Positions 15,029-16,689 of a stretch of 16,689 nucleotides of DNA are shown here, piece after piece. The stretch's first letter is position 1. Each line of letters begins with the position of its first letter. A program made the position numbers and the translations under genes. This DNA comes from DUAL01 sp964478325 (GTDB lineage Bacteria > Bacteroidota > Bacteroidia > Flavobacteriales > BACL11): NCBI GenBank assembly GCA_964478325.1, contig CAYZIA010000026.1, positions 1-16,689 of the forward strand. The letters are read 5' to 3'. Under the pieces are notes generated by a model. The model had not been told where the DNA came from and ran no database searches. It was given only the letters and a program-made list of their open reading frames with translations.

Positions 15029-15853
15029 ATGAAAATGAAAAAGATCGCGAGAAAGACTAGCTTAATCATTGTGTTATTTATATTTCTTGGATGTAGCACC
15101 GAAGAGGATAAGGTGAAATCAACTAATTTAATTATTAATTTTTTTCATACTGTTGAAGGCGAAACTCTTGTTATGTATCCTTTTGGCTGTCTGGATGGAG
15201 GAGATTGTATAGATGGTCATGATTGCTGTATTGGAGGTTTAAATTACACAAATTCTACAGGAGAACAATATAATGTAGAGACGCTAAAGTATTTGATTTC
15301 GAATATCCAATTACATTCTGTTGATGGAGTCATAAAACTATTAAAAGAGGTTCATTTTGTTAATGCTGATGATGTCTCCACTTTAACATTAGATCTTGGT
15401 GAATTAGATAATGGAGAATATACCAAGATCTCATTTACAATGGGCTTAGATAGTTCTTTGAATATTGATAATAGATATGTAAATGAAAGTTGGGATGCAG
15501 CTATGGAGTGGCCTATGAATTTAGGATATCACTATATGAAACTTGAAGGAGCTTTTGATACTATTACAAATGGCTACCTTACACATACTGGCCCTACAAT
15601 GGGAATGGATATGTCTTTTAATAATTCGTTTGATATTTCGCTAAATGTAGATGAAAATCTAGGTGATGTGCACTCCATGATTATGATGGAGATTAATAAC
15701 TGGTATCAATACCCAAATGAGATTAGTTTTGCTTCATATGGTCCAGCAGGAAATAATGGAATTATGCAAAATATGATGATGCAGCATAAACTGCAAGCAA
15801 ATGGAGAGGATGTTGCAGGTGGTGTATTTGGGGTTACAACTTTTATGCAATAA
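15029..15853 (+). CDS. MbnP-like lipoprotein with Cys-rich insert and Met-rich segments (probable copper binding)
   Basis: A 274-residue lipoprotein resembling the MbnP family, whose characterised member binds copper after a partner di-heme enzyme converts one tryptophan to kynurenine. Residues 1-21 are a signal peptide with lipobox FLGC (Cys22). The following STEED is acidic, like the surface-export signal of Bacteroidota lipoproteins. Family hallmarks are GEQYNVETLKYLISNIQLHS (78-97) and MEWPMNLGYHYMKLEG (159-174), with Trp155, Trp161 and Trp225 as modification candidates. Unusual features are a cysteine-rich insert at 54-67 (CLDGGDCIDGHDCC) and methionine clusters MGMDM (191-195), MIMM (217-220) and MMMQH (249-253), a pattern typical of Cu(I) sites. 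A second ATG at 15035 is an equally possible start. The di-heme peroxidase-like gene begins five bases after the stop, supporting a functional pair. Copper binding is inference. Confidence 0.75.
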   Translation: MKMKKIARKTSLIIVLFIFLGCSTEEDKVKSTNLIINFFHTVEGETLVMYPFGCLDGGDCIDGHDCCIGGLNYTNSTGEQYNVETLKYLISNIQLHSVDGVIKLLKEVHFVNADDVSTLTLDLGELDNGEYTKISFTMGLDSSLNIDNRYVNESWDAAMEWPMNLGYHYMKLEGAFDTITNGYLTHTGPTMGMDMSFNNSFDISLNVDENLGDVHSMIMMEINNWYQYPNEISFASYGPAGNNGIMQNMMMQHKLQANGEDVAGGVFGVTTFMQ

Positions 15854-15858
15854 ATAAA

Positions 15859-16689
15859 TTGACGAAGGTATCATATACCTTATTGTTTGTAATGCTCTTG
15901 TTTGCTTGCAAGAAGGACCTCCCTATTGTTAATGGATGTACTGATCAAAATGCTTTAAATTATAACGCTTCCGCAACTTATAATGATGGTACTTGTGTTT
16001 TTGATACCCTAACACCATATCAGACTACTCCTTACACTATTGTTCCTCCAGTAGGATTCCCAAATATGTATATTCCTGAGAATAATCCTATGACAATGGA
16101 AGGAGTCGCACTTGGTAAAAAACTTTTTCATGATCCTATTTTGAGTGGAGATGGTTCACAAAGCTGTGCATCTTGTCATTTGCAATCGGCAGCTTTTTCT
16201 GACACCAATCGTTTCAGCAAAGGAATAGATGGTTCTTTTGGTGATAGAAATGCTTCTACTATTGTAAATGCTGGCTGGAATGCTTCCAATTTTTGGGACG
16301 GAAGAGCCATCACCTTGGAAGATCAAGCATTTGACCCTGTAGTTAATCCAATTGAAATGAATAATAGTTGGGAAAATGTAGAAAATACACTCAATGCGGA
16401 TGTTACTTATAAAGAACTATTTAGAAAAGTATTCAACATTAACAAAATCGACTCTATTCATGTGGTAATGGCCATTGCACAATTTGAACGAACGCTTATT
16501 TCTGCTAATTCTAGATATGACAAATATTTGCGTCAAGAACTACAACTAACATCTTCTGAGCTAAATGGCTATGTAATTTTTAATACCGAGAAAGGAGATT
16601 GTTTTCACTGTCATGGAACTGAAATGTTTATGGATAATCTTTTTCATAATAATGGATTAGACTCTGAGCCATTTCTAGATGTAGGTCTT
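15859..16689 (+). CDS. Di-heme cytochrome c peroxidase / MbnH-like lipoprotein, 3'-truncated by window edge
   Basis: The first 277 codons of a di-heme enzyme of the CcpA/MauG/MbnH superfamily. The start is TTG at 15859. It gives MTKVSYTLLFVMLLFACKKD, an ideal lipoprotein signal with lipobox LFAC (Cys17), whereas the only nearby ATG (15892) would remove most of it. Residues 26-46 (GCTDQNALNYNASA...DGTC) are the small disulfide module common in secreted Bacteroidota proteins, here preceding the enzyme. The catalytic part contains heme sites CASCH (103-107) and CFHCH (248-252), GDRNASTIVNAGWNASNFWD (128-147) and FDPVVNPIEM (158-167), all standard for the family. The remainder, normally another 80-120 residues, is outside. 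The gene starts five bases after the MbnP-like gene. It could be an H2O2-detoxifying peroxidase, but the MbnP-like neighbour favours a modifying role like MbnH. Confidence 0.88.
   Translation, partial: MTKVSYTLLFVMLLFACKKDLPIVNGCTDQNALNYNASATYNDGTCVFDTLTPYQTTPYTIVPPVGFPNMYIPENNPMTMEGVALGKKLFHDPILSGDGSQSCASCHLQSAAFSDTNRFSKGIDGSFGDRNASTIVNAGWNASNFWDGRAITLEDQAFDPVVNPIEMNNSWENVENTLNADVTYKELFRKVFNINKIDSIHVVMAIAQFERTLISANSRYDKYLRQELQLTSSELNGYVIFNTEKGDCFHCHGTEMFMDNLFHNNGLDSEPFLDVGL

Noticed and set aside
1..16689. Search by eye for tRNA, rRNA, CRISPR repeats, insertion sequences, phage or toxin-antitoxin genes
   Set aside because: No regularly spaced repeats, transposase-like frames, terminal inverted repeats or structured RNA signatures were seen; nearly all of the window is occupied by the listed genes.

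Overview
The window comes from a low-GC Bacteroidota genome, most likely a flavobacteria-like marine or aquatic lineage. The signs are exact TAnnTTTG promoter -7 elements upstream of several genes, starts without Shine-Dalgarno sequences, a eukaryotic-type NADP isocitrate dehydrogenase, the gyrB-mdh neighbourhood, and a GCTD...NYN...DGTC cysteine module typical of secreted Bacteroidota proteins. I saw no tRNA, rRNA, CRISPR array, insertion sequence or phage gene. Gene density is very high: the largest gap without a gene is 148 bases (7029-7176).

Left part (1-6129). The 3' portion of a large M16 (insulinase/pitrilysin family) metallopeptidase gene enters from the left edge. It is followed by icd on the + strand, then murB on the - strand convergent with icd. 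A GT4-type glycosyltransferase gene on the + strand then runs tail-to-tail (6-base overlap) into a GT2 glycosyltransferase gene on the - strand. That GT2 gene is the last of a - strand operon (7028 down to 5413) made of a 70-residue conserved-looking small protein, an FtsE-like ABC ATPase without an adjacent ftsX, and the GT2 enzyme.

Middle part (7029-11893). Divergent from that operon is a two-gene unit encoding a 1026-residue secreted TPR superhelix and a 548-residue outer-membrane beta-barrel that lacks a TonB-receptor plug. The reading frames overlap by 11 bases. The pair looks like a periplasm/outer-membrane module of unknown function and is one of the two most interesting systems here.

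Right part (11894-16689). gyrB is preceded by a clear -7 element that argues for its start at 12013, and mdh follows 16 bases after gyrB behind a 12-A tract. Last comes an apparent operon of two lipoproteins. The first is an MbnP-like protein with a cysteine-rich insert and methionine-rich segments. The second, cut by the right edge, is a di-heme cytochrome c peroxidase/MbnH-like protein starting at a TTG codon and carrying an N-terminal GCTD module. By analogy with MbnP/MbnH, this pair may be an envelope copper-binding system in which the di-heme enzyme modifies its partner.

Overall the window mixes housekeeping genes (icd, mdh, gyrB, murB) with envelope functions (peptidase, glycosyltransferases, TPR/barrel pair, copper/heme lipoproteins). 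Family assignments come from motif recognition by eye; no database search was possible.
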